Shown here: piece after piece, positions 46,814 through 56,305 of the stretch
Layout of the letters: each line of letters starts with the position of its first letter
Numbering within the stretch: the first letter of the stretch is position 1
Assembly (NCBI GenBank): GCA_032716605.1
Contig: CM064481.1
Span: 15,364,117-15,428,116 of the forward strand
DNA from: Paralithodes platypus
Lineage: Eukaryota > Arthropoda > Malacostraca > Decapoda > Lithodidae
Reading direction: 5' to 3'
Length of the DNA stretch: 64,000 nucleotides
The notes under the pieces: model-generated
What the model saw: only the letters and a program-made list of their open reading frames with translations
Database searches by the model: none
Told to the model about the DNA's origin: nothing
Position numbers and translations under genes: made by a program

Positions 46814-47043
46814 GCTGTCATGCTTCTTGGGACTTGGGAGGCTAGGCTGCCCTAGGCAGTAATTTGTAAACAAAACGTTCCTCAGGTATACCAACCGCAA
46901 GAAATGCACCGCGGCGAGTTTGACAGGCTTACCAACGATACGTCCGACGGCATCGCACGAGAGATTCTCGCAAGGAAGCAACTGGTGGTACCACCTTCAC
47001 GTGCGAGTCCTTCATCGAAGGGATCGCACGATTATCTGGTACT

Positions 47044-47068
47044 AGCGTACTTGTACTCTCATATTTTG
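47044..47068 (-). mobile_element. LINE B family, 5' remnant beyond the F dimer
   Basis: Twenty-five bases, starting agcgtacttgtactctcat, match LINE B coding (antisense of KYESTSTL) and continue the fragment that stops at 28669. Beyond 47068 the similarity ends, which is the 5' truncation point. Confidence 0.65.
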
Positions 47069-47389
47069 CCCCCCCTTGGATATTTAATGTGCTTGGAATT
47101 TCACATTTTATCTAATTTCTTTATTATCCGCTATAGGGCAAAATATATTTCTTGACTGCAATTCACAATATATTTCAATTGTATCTTTGATTAAAAACAT
47201 TATTTGAGATATCGTGTATAAGATGATTTTATTGTATGAACAGCCCTTGTATATTTAATGGAAATTAAATAATAATAATAATCTGAGTAGCTCTCCACTG
47301 CTATTCAAGCTACAACATCTCCACACTATTTGTTGCATGTTTATCATGAATAGAGGACGTCATTAGGTGTATGGATTTGTCTATATTAA
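47069..47389. other. Unassigned AT-rich spacer
   Basis: No coding frame or repeat structure recognised. A short AAT run lies at about 47268-47281. Confidence 0.4.
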
Positions 47390-47748
47390 GGGGGGTGACC
47401 TGCTTTTTTGTTTCTCCTTTTATCTCTTTCTCTGGCTTGTATCCATTCGGCCCCTTTCGGCCTACTGTTTTAAGAAGTTTATCCCCATCTAGGTCTCGAT
47501 TTCTTCCTGGCGAGCAATAGTGAGCCAGCATTGTATGGAGAAATCCAACTTCGTCGGAGACATTTTTCTATAGAAAAATTTACAAATTTAGCCTGCTGTC
47601 AAAAATATTTTTAAAAATATGCTGGCTCGCTATCGCACGCCAGGAAAAAATAGACACCTGGATGGGGATGAACATCTTAAAACAGTAGGCTGAAAGGATA
47701 CAACCCAGAGAGAGATGGAGAGAGAAATAAAAAACGAGGTGAGCCCCC
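47390..47748. mobile_element. T3: 359-bp foldback element between TTAA sites
   Basis: The left arm (from ggggggtgacctgctttttt to gagccagcat, about 47390-47533) and the right arm (from atgctggctcgctatcgc to ggtgagccccc, about 47618-47748) are imperfect inverted repeats, around a centre with tttttctatagaaaaatt. TTAA lies immediately outside both ends (47386-47389, 47749-47752). Terminal G/C runs and TTAA suggest another piggyBac-type non-autonomous element; a TA-target element is an alternative. Confidence 0.7.
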
Positions 47749-47867
47749 TTAACTTCATGTATTTCCTTCAATTATTCTTTTATGTTTTAAAAAAGAGGTC
47801 AATACTAAAACGAGACCCCCCGTGTTTGATCATTATTAGACACCAAAAGAGCACCCAGGTCAGGTGG

Positions 47868-47982
47868 TCAGGTCAGGTGAAGGTATTGCCCACTACTACA
47901 TGTGCAGTTGAGCGGTCATTTAGCACATTGCGGCGAGTAAAAACATGGCTGCGCTCATTCATGTCCACTAGTCGTCTTTATT
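47868..47982 (+). pseudogene. hAT-type transposase C-terminal fragment
   Basis: In-frame peptide VLPTTTCAVERSFSTLRRVK followed by TWLRSFMSTSRL. This matches the hAT dimerisation region, where a Ser-x-x-x-ERxFS core precedes LR..K.WLR; similar segments occur in ZMYM1-like hAT-derived proteins. Only about 35 residues are recognisable and no catalytic core is present nearby, so this is a relic. Confidence 0.65.
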
Positions 47983-49707
47983 TTTTGAAACTTCCCCGGA
48001 TTATATTATTATCCTTGCATTAGATTCGATTAAATGAATGAGGAATCGCATTTTTATGATGGGTAGCCTACATGACCACAACCGGAAATGTTATAGACAT
48101 GCATGGGTAAAATGCCCAGAACAAGAAGCCACGAGCGAACACCACACAGAAACACCCGAAAGAAAGGTCCACAGAACGAAAGGACCAGCTGACCGAGCCA
48201 GCCAATCCAGACAGGCCCAAGCCCGCAGGGCTAAGCAGCTCCAGGCCGCACCTACATACCTTTTCTAAACTGACCAATTTCTACACCTCACATACACTAC
48301 CCCCTCGTGTCCTACACTCCTAACTACAAAGATGATGAACAGGAATATACATTCATATTAAAAACACCCATGCCCTGTCCTACGTTGAGCCAATGCCAAC
48401 ACATCAGACAGCCATAATTTATATCTATGTATGTTCTTACATCCGAGAAGTAGATGTATATATCTTAGAAGTTAAAACTCCCACGCCTGTCCCTAGACCT
48501 CGTATATCATTTCCCATGACGAGTATAGATATATGTAACCCGTGCTCAGTCGCCCCCTTGCATTGTTCCTCTAGTAACTAAGTGTCTCTATAATATTAAC
48601 TGCCACCAGTATTGATACGACATAGCGGCACTGTCCTTGTGTCGTATTGTGCCAGGTACAGATCAACCAGGTTTCATCACCTTATTAGGACGACGACTAT
48701 AATGTCGTCGTTCATCGATGTAAGCAATCCTTAGTTTAAGTATTAATATTAACATTCCCTAACATCTTGTCTTGCCAGACTAAGCTTTCTGAAGACCCAT
48801 CGCCCCATAAATCTATGTATTCAATCCTTAGGTTAAGTATCTTTATCCGCCATTGTGTTCACCTTTTCCATTTACTTTTCCACAATTGTCATACGTCTTC
48901 CACTTGCCTCCTTCGTATCCACAGTCCACACTACGCCAATTTGCTTCGTGTCATACACCTCTTACCCCAACCAGAGATTGTATAGATAACCTTGTTACCA
49001 GTATCTGTCATAAGTACCTCGAAACAATAACTAAGTACCCCTACGAACTGCCGCTTTTATTTTGGTATATATATTTCATAGAAAATGCAGTTCCCAGGGC
49101 CAACTAATAGTATCCATAACCCCTCGTACTGACCACATAATTCTATCTTTTCCAGACTCCTATACCACCCCATAGTTGCATTCCCCGGTAGCATTTGGCT
49201 AACGTACTTCCACTGCCTTTTCAAACTCCAATATCAACTGCAGCCTAATGCCACCCCCACGCCCAGAGACCTTAGGGTCAAATTCCCCTATAGCCCCCCT
49301 GAACTCCTCCCCTCTCATTATAAGACCCCGCGCTTCTCTACTCTTGTCCGACCTAGCCTCTCTCTCATACCTCTTGAAGATCCTTGAATTTTCCGTTGCT
49401 AACGCTCTCCAACCTTTTATATATATACTCCTATCCAGCCTACCTTTACTTAGTAGGCCAGAACAACATTAGAACTTTACTAACCCCTTGCATGCCATCT
49501 ATTCTCTTACAACCCATTCACAACCCTGCACCCAATGGTCGTCGGTGCGAGGCTAGCTGCCTCACCAGTAACTAACTTCTATTGCCATACTTCCAGATAA
49601 ATGTGGCAGAGTTAGCAACCCAGTCTCCACCACATCCAGCAAACCCTACAATTAACAACCAGCCGAGTAAAACCAGCTAGCCAAGGCACCTTCGGTTTTG
49701 GTATTAA

Positions 49708-50323
49708 CCCGGGAACTGCCGGGAGACTCTTAAGAGTTCCCCCGGCGGACTGCGGGGAGACTCTTAAGAGTGAGTGAAAAAAAAAAATCAACTTTTGACA
49801 TCGAATTTTTTTTTTTTTTTTTATTTATTTTTTTTTTTTTGGCCCCTTGGCCATGCAAAATCTCAGTCCTCTACCTCCCCTCCTTCCCCACTTTCCTCCT
49901 CTCCTTCAGTTATCACCTATTTTCCCTGTTATTCCCTTATTCTGAGGTATATTTTCGTGCTAACATTAGAAATCCGGTTGGAGGGTGTGGTCATCACTGA
50001 TAGCAAGCGAATGCAAGAGAGAGAGAGAGAGTATCGATCGACTGTGTCTCAGTGGCCTTGGGGGAAATTGGCGGGAAAGCAGCTTGCCTCACCCATACAT
50101 TATACAACTCGCGGGCTATATTTCCGATTTTGACCATCCAAACGCTGTTTTCACTCGTTTTATTGTTGTTTCAAGTTAATACCTTTGTAATCAACCCATA
50201 ATAGGCGCATATGGATAAGTATTAATGCTATTAATGGTACAATGAATATTTTAGTGACGGAAACACCTCAAATACATGCACACAGGGAGAGGTGTCTAAT
50301 TACCCCCATGCGCATTTCAGAGG
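49708..50323 (+). mobile_element. T1 MITE copy 4, inside the 5' LTR
   Basis: 616 bp, starting cccgggaactgccgggagac and ending ccccatgcgcatttcagagg, with TTAA at 49704-49707 and 50324-50327. The 3' LTR at about 60612 reads ggtattaaggacaccc with a single TTAA, the empty site. It carries the family's two copies of ACTCTTAAGAGT (49726-49737 and 49760-49771). Confidence 0.95.
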
Positions 50324-51145
50324 TTAAGGACACCCACATCTGTCTCATACACAGAGGGTTATTACAAACACTGGTGATATGGCAAGCCCCTAGCCACAGC
50401 CGCCGGACGACTATCACAGAGAGAGGGCGCCCAGCTACCCCTTTTTACCCACCCGAGGAGGGAGACCCCCACCCCCGCGGAGGTATACCTGACCCCCTGT
50501 TTTGACTTCTGAGTCATTGCCAGGTAGCACAGGAATTCTTCCTATCAATGAACTAACCATGCATGACTAACACCTTTACTAACCTCTATTAACTCACAAT
50601 AAACCATTTACCTTTCTTGCATACTCTGATTACTAAATTAGCACCTCAGCTATACCATAGAATGAAGATTGAACAATCTAAGAGAGACGCTCCTATCACA
50701 GCTGTCCCCATCCTCCTCGCAAAGTAGATCCAGTCTCTCTCCCCTAAATACTTCCAGTATAGCCAAAATAGTACCTCTTACTAAGGCTCAGTTATCTTAA
50801 AATATGAAGGCTTCCTATAGCCATGTGCCACAACAGTAATCACCATCTTACCTAGTCCCCATATCTATTGAGAGCTCAAATAAGTCCATAAGACTCGAGA
50901 TCCCTATTGTCTACGGGGTCCAGAACCGAGCCTATAAACCTAGCTCCCGCCCCCAGTCAAATCAGTTGAAAGTTAGACACCAACCAGTGGTCACTACCCT
51001 GAAGTTAACCTCTAGCTCTGCCCTTGTGTTGTTCCTGAGTTGAGAGATTCCCGAGCCGGCAGACTCCATGGCAGAAGTTAAATAGAAGATCTGTCCATGT
51101 ACAAGTCCTAACGTGCACCTTATAACCTTCACACAACTTCGTGGG

Positions 51146-51153
51146 TATATAAG
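51146..51153 (+). promoter_or_regulatory. Candidate TATA box in the 5' LTR
   Basis: TATATAAG, about 720 bp before the polyadenylation signal, conserved at 61437-61444 in the 3' LTR. The position fits the start of an R region, but other TA-rich stretches exist in the LTR (for example near 49418), so this is a candidate only. Confidence 0.35.
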
Positions 51154-51872
51154 TGTGTAGCCAGCAACGATCGTCAAGAGACCCGACTTGAGAACTTCCT
51201 ACATTTTGGACCACCTGGACGGCCGAGGAACCAGTCGTTAGCCCCCAACATCACCGGAAGCAAGATAACCAGGACCAGACCTACAAATACTATTCAAGAT
51301 TCAAGTTACTAGTACTAAGTGTTATAGTACCAGTTTGACACTCACTTATTTACTTTCTATGAAGTGGCTATAACCTTGCCCAGTGTAACTCATATTTAAC
51401 CATTCCATTTGGGACGTGCTAAGCATCAGTGTTCTTTAATTAACAGGCGACATTGACTCTCGTAATTACCTTATTCAGATATTAAAACTCTAGTGATATC
51501 TAACGTTCGCCCACTGATTTGTGTTCTACGTATTTCTGCCATAAGAATATAAACCTTAGATCAGTACCCCCATGAGGTTACTAGAGATTCCGTGTTCTAT
51601 AATATACGCATGTCTAATCCTAACTGTGAGCTGCTACTTGGGCACGCGACCAGCCAGTAAGAGATCAAATCAGTGAAATTGAATTACATGAATATATTGA
51701 GGTCTTCCAGTAAAATAAAACTTGCTAATTAAACCCGTGATCAGAAGAGTATACCTGAACGTTGGAAGTGGGAGACTAGGCTCCATCCAGATCCGCTAAT
51801 GCTAGCAGTTCCCTTCTATTATTTGTTTTGTACGAGAATTATTATCTCTCCATGCTCTTATTTACTTACTTC

Positions 51873-51878
51873 AATAAA
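51873..51878 (+). terminator. Candidate polyadenylation signal in the LTR
   Basis: AATAAA followed by a GT-rich stretch (gtgtcgtgttaccgtgtgttt), the usual arrangement of a cleavage and polyadenylation site. The same sequence is at 62165-62170 in the 3' LTR, where it would end the element transcript. Confidence 0.5.
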
Positions 51879-52020
51879 CGTGAACTTGTGTCGTGTTACC
51901 GTGTGTTTATTTTGTGTTCTCTATTCCTCATACCTTGTATTGTGCATGCAGCCTTATATACCCAGTCATTTAGAACTCACATTACCCAAGTTAAACCTGT
52001 AGAAAAACAGGGCATAACAT

Positions 52021-52038
52021 TGGCGGCAGCGGTGGTTC
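52021..52038 (+). promoter_or_regulatory. Candidate primer-binding site
   Basis: TGGCGGCAGCGGTGGTTC begins one base after the 5' LTR. TGG is the expected complement of a tRNA CCA end. I could not assign the tRNA species. Confidence 0.5.
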
Positions 52039-52100
52039 TTGATTCGGATAAAAGGTTGCATTACATTGCAAGTTTGGAACAGCCAGAACACGAGAACATC

Positions 52101-53033
52101 ATGGCGCACCGTTCTCACATTCCCATCCCACATTATGATGAAGAAACTTATGGGATCGAAACATTCATGGACATAGTGAAACCCGTACTTGACCTAGCTT
52201 ATACCACGGACGCACAAAAAATAGCCGTAACATTAACGCACCTGGGAAAAGCGGTTTCCCTGGTTGCCTATCAAGTGCACCCTGATCTCACCTGGGACGA
52301 ATTTCGCCCAATAGTGATAGAAGCCATTAAGCCTTCGTTGGGCGTTTTCGTGGCCCACACCCGTATCCAAGACACTAAATTCGAAGGCGATGTAGATGCC
52401 ACAGCGAATAAGCTTGCCCAACACATAAAAATTTCTTTCCCCACGTTGACCAAAATCCAACAAAAACAGCAAATTCTGGTCAACCTTGTGTCGATATTGC
52501 CCTCAGCAGTAAAAGACCATTTCCGGGTGCACGATTTCGTCGGATACAAAAAAGATCTCATCACGATCCGACGTATTTTGGCCGTGCGCACAGAAGCACC
52601 CACCCAAATCGCTGCAATCAAGAGGTTTCCCACGCACCCGCAGCAAACCAACCACCAAAACTCCAAGAATGCCTACCCAGCCTCATCCTTCAACAACAGA
52701 CCCACCTACCCTTCCGGCAAGCCCCAACCCTGTAGACCCCGGTTCCAACCGACCCAGCCACGCAGAATCTTTAACCGGAACAGCAACTACAACACCTACC
52801 AAAGTAAAAACCCTACCTTAGTCATTATCAACCCCTATGATTTCCCTGCCTGTAATGCTCAGTGCGCCCTCCATCAAATTCGTGACTCTGCCAAACCTCG
52901 CCCCTCTACTCCTCGCATTTCTGTAAATGAAGAGGAGTGGGGACAAGAGGAAGAAATAGCCCCCCATATCATGACCTCAGACGATACCGAGGAAACCCTG
53001 GAGGAGGTAGATACTGACCCCCAGGATTTTTAA
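52101..53033 (+). CDS. Gypsy Gag-like protein
   Basis: Structural protein of the retrotransposon particle. The frame is open from inside the LTR, but the first ATG after the LTR, at 52101 (MAHRSHIPIPHYDEET), is preferred, giving 310 residues. The N-terminal two-thirds is helical and charged (KPVLDLAYTTDAQKIAVTLT, a segment like VSILPSAVKDHF), like Gypsy capsid regions. A basic Asn/Pro/Gln-rich part follows (NRPTYPSGKPQPCRPRFQP), then CNAQCALHQ and an acidic tail with EETLEEVDTDPQDF. No classical CCHC knuckle is seen. It stops 17 bases before the protease frame. Confidence 0.75.
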   Translation: MAHRSHIPIPHYDEETYGIETFMDIVKPVLDLAYTTDAQKIAVTLTHLGKAVSLVAYQVHPDLTWDEFRPIVIEAIKPSLGVFVAHTRIQDTKFEGDVDATANKLAQHIKISFPTLTKIQQKQQILVNLVSILPSAVKDHFRVHDFVGYKKDLITIRRILAVRTEAPTQIAAIKRFPTHPQQTNHQNSKNAYPASSFNNRPTYPSGKPQPCRPRFQPTQPRRIFNRNSNYNTYQSKNPTLVIINPYDFPACNAQCALHQIRDSAKPRPSTPRISVNEEEWGQEEEIAPHIMTSDDTEETLEEVDTDPQDF

Positions 53034-53050
53034 AGTATCCCCCGCCCACG

Positions 53051-54481
53051 ATGGGCTCGGCGGGGGACGCCATAACTAGTCGCACTGCCCCCATTTATTA
53101 CATGGCCAAAATCAAGGACATTCCTGTCCGCTTGCTAATCAACATGGGAGCTGCCAAGTCATGTTTGTTCAAATCTTACTATGAAAAACATCCCCGACTA
53201 TTTGGCCCTTTGTTAAACACCAAAACAGAACTCATCTCAGCTGCTGATACTTACTTAAATCTCCTAGGAGACACTTTACCCCTATCAGTAACCACTCCTG
53301 ACCCCCATGCTCGTTGTTATCACACATTCACAGTATTTTCCTCCAACTGTAAACATTATGATGGTTTCCTTGGACTTGACCTCCTTCAAAAACTCCAGGC
53401 CCAGATTGACTGCGGCCAAAGGCTGATCTCATTCAAAAACAAATTCCAGCCCAAAGCCTCTGACAAACCAATCACGCAGAAACCCATTCCCAAAAAGAAA
53501 AAACACCCTCCCCCTCAACAAACCCTGAGTCAGGGTTACCAAGTTGCAGCTAGCACTAAGGTGACTCCTAAAACCTCCCCTTACCCCGAGTTCTCTCAAA
53601 ACCTCACCCAATTCAGTAAAAAAATGCCTCAACAAACGAAAGAAGACAAGTCCAAGCAACTCCCTCTCGGTAATCCCCTCAATTCTCGTAACTCTGTCCA
53701 GAATAAATCCTCCCATGTTTTCAGGACAGACTCTGATATATGTAACCATAATTCTATCCAATGTTTATGTACACATGTTTCCAGAGAAAATGCCGACCGA
53801 TGTACCCAACAATGTTTTTCCCATGCCCCCAGAAATGTTCAACTATCCCACAACCAACAACAATTCCCTTGTGACAGTTTTCCGTCAGTAGCTCCTTTTT
53901 CCCCCCACACAATTCACACCCCTAGAAAATGTCACAACCCCACACTTGACTCGCCCTCTCATGACCAACAAACTCACCAGTCTCACATAACCTGTAACCA
54001 GACCGTTACTGCCACCAAAAAAATTCCCCACCTTCGTCCTGTTAACAACCCCAAATCAATACACCAGTCCTACACCAATAACCCATGTTCTACACCTAAC
54101 TTTTTCCCCACCAACCCTCCGCAGTCCCCCCAGCAAATCCCGTTTTCTAACTCGCTCACCTCTCACCCCTCTGAACCGCCCTCACGCGCCGTTAATCCCC
54201 CCCTCACGCGTGCTGACCGAGGGACACAACCATGTTCCCACCATGCCCCCAGAAATACCCAGCTATTCCACCACCACCCCAATCCCCCTTGTGACAGTTT
54301 TTCGTCAGTAACTCCCTTCCACCCCCACACAATTCACACCCCTAGAAAACTTCACAACCCCACACTTGACTCGCCCTCTCATGACAAACAAAACCACCAA
54401 ATCCACATAAACTCCAAACAAACCGTTACTGCCACTGACAACGCTCCCCCCACCAACCCTCCAACAAATCCCGTTTTCTAA
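53051..54481 (+). pseudogene. Gypsy protease domain plus Pro/His-rich spacer
   Basis: The frame starts at ATG 53051 and encodes 476 residues. Residues 15-125 resemble a retropepsin: MAKIKDIPVRLLI before the active site, GAAKSCLF after it, and a GFLGLDLLQKLQAQID segment near residue 105. The active-site Asp position (residue 31, codon 53141-53143) reads Asn and the next residue reads Met, so the enzyme should be inactive. From residue about 140 onward the protein is low complexity, rich in Pro, His, Asn and Ser, and includes an imperfect tandem duplication. The role of this spacer is unknown. Confidence 0.75.
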
Positions 54482-54560
54482 CCCCCTCACACCGCGCCCC
54501 ACTGATCCTCCCACACGTGCCGTTAATCCCCCCCTCACGCGTGACCCCCACCAAAGTGAC
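53800..54560 (+). repeat. Imperfect tandem duplication in the pol spacer
   Basis: Two related modules offset by about 420 bp. Blocks such as cccccagaaat, cttgtgacagttttycgtcagta, acacaattcacacccctaga and cacacttgactcgccctctc occur at about 53824-53980 and again at 54246-54395. A second shared block (aaatcccgttttctaac, ccgttaatccccccctcacg) follows each. Confidence 0.8.
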
Positions 54561-54671
54561 CTTGCCCCCCTTATAAGTACCAAGCACCTGCTCGCCAGTC
54601 AATCCCCCACCATCATTAGCCCAGCGGTAGTTCAGGATAAATGCCAAATTCCCCCCCACCATCAAAAATGG

Positions 54672-55764
54672 ATGAACCTGCGGCCCATACCCCAAACTCA
54701 CATGATATTTTCCCCCACTAACACGTCCCCCAACCCCCATTGTTGCCTCTTACAACCCGCCATCATTTCCGCTCGCATCAACCACATTCTCGTGGCAAGT
54801 ATCTCAGAGGAACCCCTGACATTACCAAAAGGTCTCATTATAGGAGACCTCGAAACTTTCGATGACCTCCCCATACATTGTAACGACACCCCTACCAGCC
54901 TCCAATTGCCCCCTCTCCTTAAGACACTATCTGACCTCCAAAAGAACGGCATGTACGACCTACTGCTGGAATTCAGTGACGTGTTTGCCCAACAACCCAC
55001 CGAAATCGGACAGACTGATGTAGAACAACACATCATTAACACCACAGGCCCCCCATACGACAACCATCCCGTAGAAAGAACCCCATACAACGTCAGGAAG
55101 AGGAACGCCAAGTCCAGGAAATGTTAGAGGCCGGAATTGCCACCCCGTCCATTAGCCCCTGGTCTTAGTAGAAAAGAAAGATGGGACAACCCGTTTTTGC
55201 GTCGATTACAGGAGGTTAAATGACATAACCATTAAAGACGCTACGCCCTTACTCCGAATAGACGATTCCCTTGACTCCCTACACGGATCCAAATGGTTCA
55301 CTACCCTCGACTTGCAAGCAGGGTATTGGCAAGTGCCTATCAAAGCCGAGGACCAAAAGAAAACAGCATTTTCCACTAGTGGTGGCCATCACTATGAATT
55401 TAACGTCCTACCTTTTGGCCTCTGTAACGGACCCGCCACTTTCTCCCGTTTGATTGAAACGGTATTACATGGCCTAACCTGGGAAACCTGCCTAGCCTAT
55501 CTGGACGATATTATTGTGTACTCTCCAACCTGGGAAGAACACCTCCTCAGGTTGAGACAAGTCCTTCAAAGAATCCGAGCCGCCGGGTTGAAATTAAAAC
55601 CCTCAAAGTGCGTGATTGCCCGGAATAAGGTAGATTTTCTCGGACACGTGATATCTGAACATGGTATTGCACCAGACCCAAAGAAACTTCAAGCCATACA
55701 AAACCAAACCCCACCCACCACTGTTAAAGGAATACGTTCGTTTCTAGGTTTAGCCACATACTAG
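54672..55764 (+). pseudogene. Gypsy reverse transcriptase, in two frames
   Basis: Frame 54672-55127 covers the region before RT (LLLEFSDVFAQQPTEIG, then ERTPYNVRKRN). Frame about 55156-55764 carries the RT core: FCVDYRRLNDITIKDATPL, WFTTLDLQAGYWQVPI (first catalytic Asp), FNVLPFGLCNGPATF, LAYLDDIIVYSP (catalytic YLDD pair), KPSKCVIARNKVDFLGHVIS and SFLGLATY. The polymerase motifs are all present; the break at about 55128-55155 is a frame change and another occurs at 55764. Confidence 0.88.
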
Positions 55765-55765
55765 A

Positions 55766-56305
55766 CGTTTCGTCCCCCACTTTGCCACCATAGCCAGACC
55801 CCTCCACCAACTTACCCACAAAGACACCCCGTTCACCTGGACACCTGAAAGAGACCTCGCGTTTAACACTTTGAAGCAAAAGCTAATCCAAGCCCCTATT
55901 GTCGTTTTCCCTGACTACCAGAAACCTTTCCGTCTTTATACCGACGTATCTCTGTACGCCATGGGTGCAGTTTTAGCTCAATTCAGAGACGGAAAGGAAC
56001 ATGTGATAGCGTATGCCAGCTCCACCCTCACCCAACCACAACAGAATTACGCAGCCACCAAGAGAGAGTGCTTAGGGATCATTTGGGCACTCAGCCACTT
56101 CCGGTCATTTGTGTTGGGCGCAAAACTCGAAATAATTACCGACCATCAATCTTTACAATGGCTGCGTAGGTGCGAAACCAACTCAGCCATTTTGGTACGT
56201 TGGAGGGAGACACTAGAGGACTACGACTTTACCATACAATATCGTCCCGGCAAACTCCATACTAATGAAGACGCCCCGTCACGTTTGCCAGTACCAAAAG
56301 ACTAG
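55766..56305 (+). pseudogene. Gypsy RNase H domain
   Basis: Follows RT after a one-frame shift at the end of the LGLATY segment. Motifs: RFVPHFATIARPLHQL (thumb/connection), PFTWTPERDLAFNTLK, FRLYTDVSLYAMGAVLAQ (catalytic Asp), YAATKRECLGIIWAL (catalytic Glu), IITDHQSLQWL (Asp) and YRPGKLHTNEDAPSRLP. It would degrade RNA in RNA-DNA hybrids. It ends at TAG 56303-56305, with integrase in another frame. Confidence 0.88.

Larger units (their letters stand above)
35299..46843 (-). mobile_element. LINE H: I/LOA-like non-LTR retrotransposon with ORF1, EN, RT and RNase H
   Basis: Minus-strand element inserted in the right arm of the F dimer. AGGCT flanks it (35294-35298, 46844-46848), and single F reads gtgaggctgccc uninterrupted. 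Its 3' end is a short aagaagaa tail. ORF1 and ORF2 are six bases apart. Three later insertions split it: LINE G (35527-38897) in the 3' region, T1 (39475-40095) near the C-terminal coding end, and LINE B (about 40483-41835) in the RNase H domain. Without them it would be about 6.2 kb. The 5' untranslated part is only about 30 bp, so it may be near full length. Confidence 0.85.
28670..47043. mobile_element. F element copy 3: inverted dimer forming a giant imperfect palindrome
   Basis: The left arm (28670-31665) is F in plus orientation starting CCCGCAGTACTAG. At 31666 the sequence turns round and the right arm (31667-35298, then 46844-47043) is F in reverse, ending gattatctggtact. Both outer ends are therefore the same F terminus, and the F distal end (about 190 bp, ending ctgcggg) is lost from both. 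The turn falls at the short palindrome acgtaaacggtcgc / gcgaccgtttacgt already present in single F. The right arm carries two extra insertions: about 33396-34161, and LINE H at 35299-46843. Confidence 0.85.
48108..52019 (+). repeat. 5' LTR of the Gypsy element (with T1 insertion)
   Basis: Starts taaaatgcccagaac, following ATGGG, and ends gggcataaca. Length is 3912 bp including the T1 MITE and its TTAA duplication (620 bp), so about 3.29 kb without them. Compared with the 3' LTR it lacks a 14-bp segment near the start and one 16-bp duplicate (gtccacagaacgaaag). Short frames inside it are not conserved proteins. Confidence 0.88.

Noticed and set aside
46814..46981. N-terminal extension of LINE H ORF1
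   Set aside because: These codons are F-element sequence before the insertion point or untranslated sequence; the ATG at 46813 is preferred.
51828..52100. Gag start at the upstream in-frame codon
   Set aside because: That part lies in the LTR and its 3' LTR copy is not followed by gag; the ATG at 52101 is the first after the LTR.
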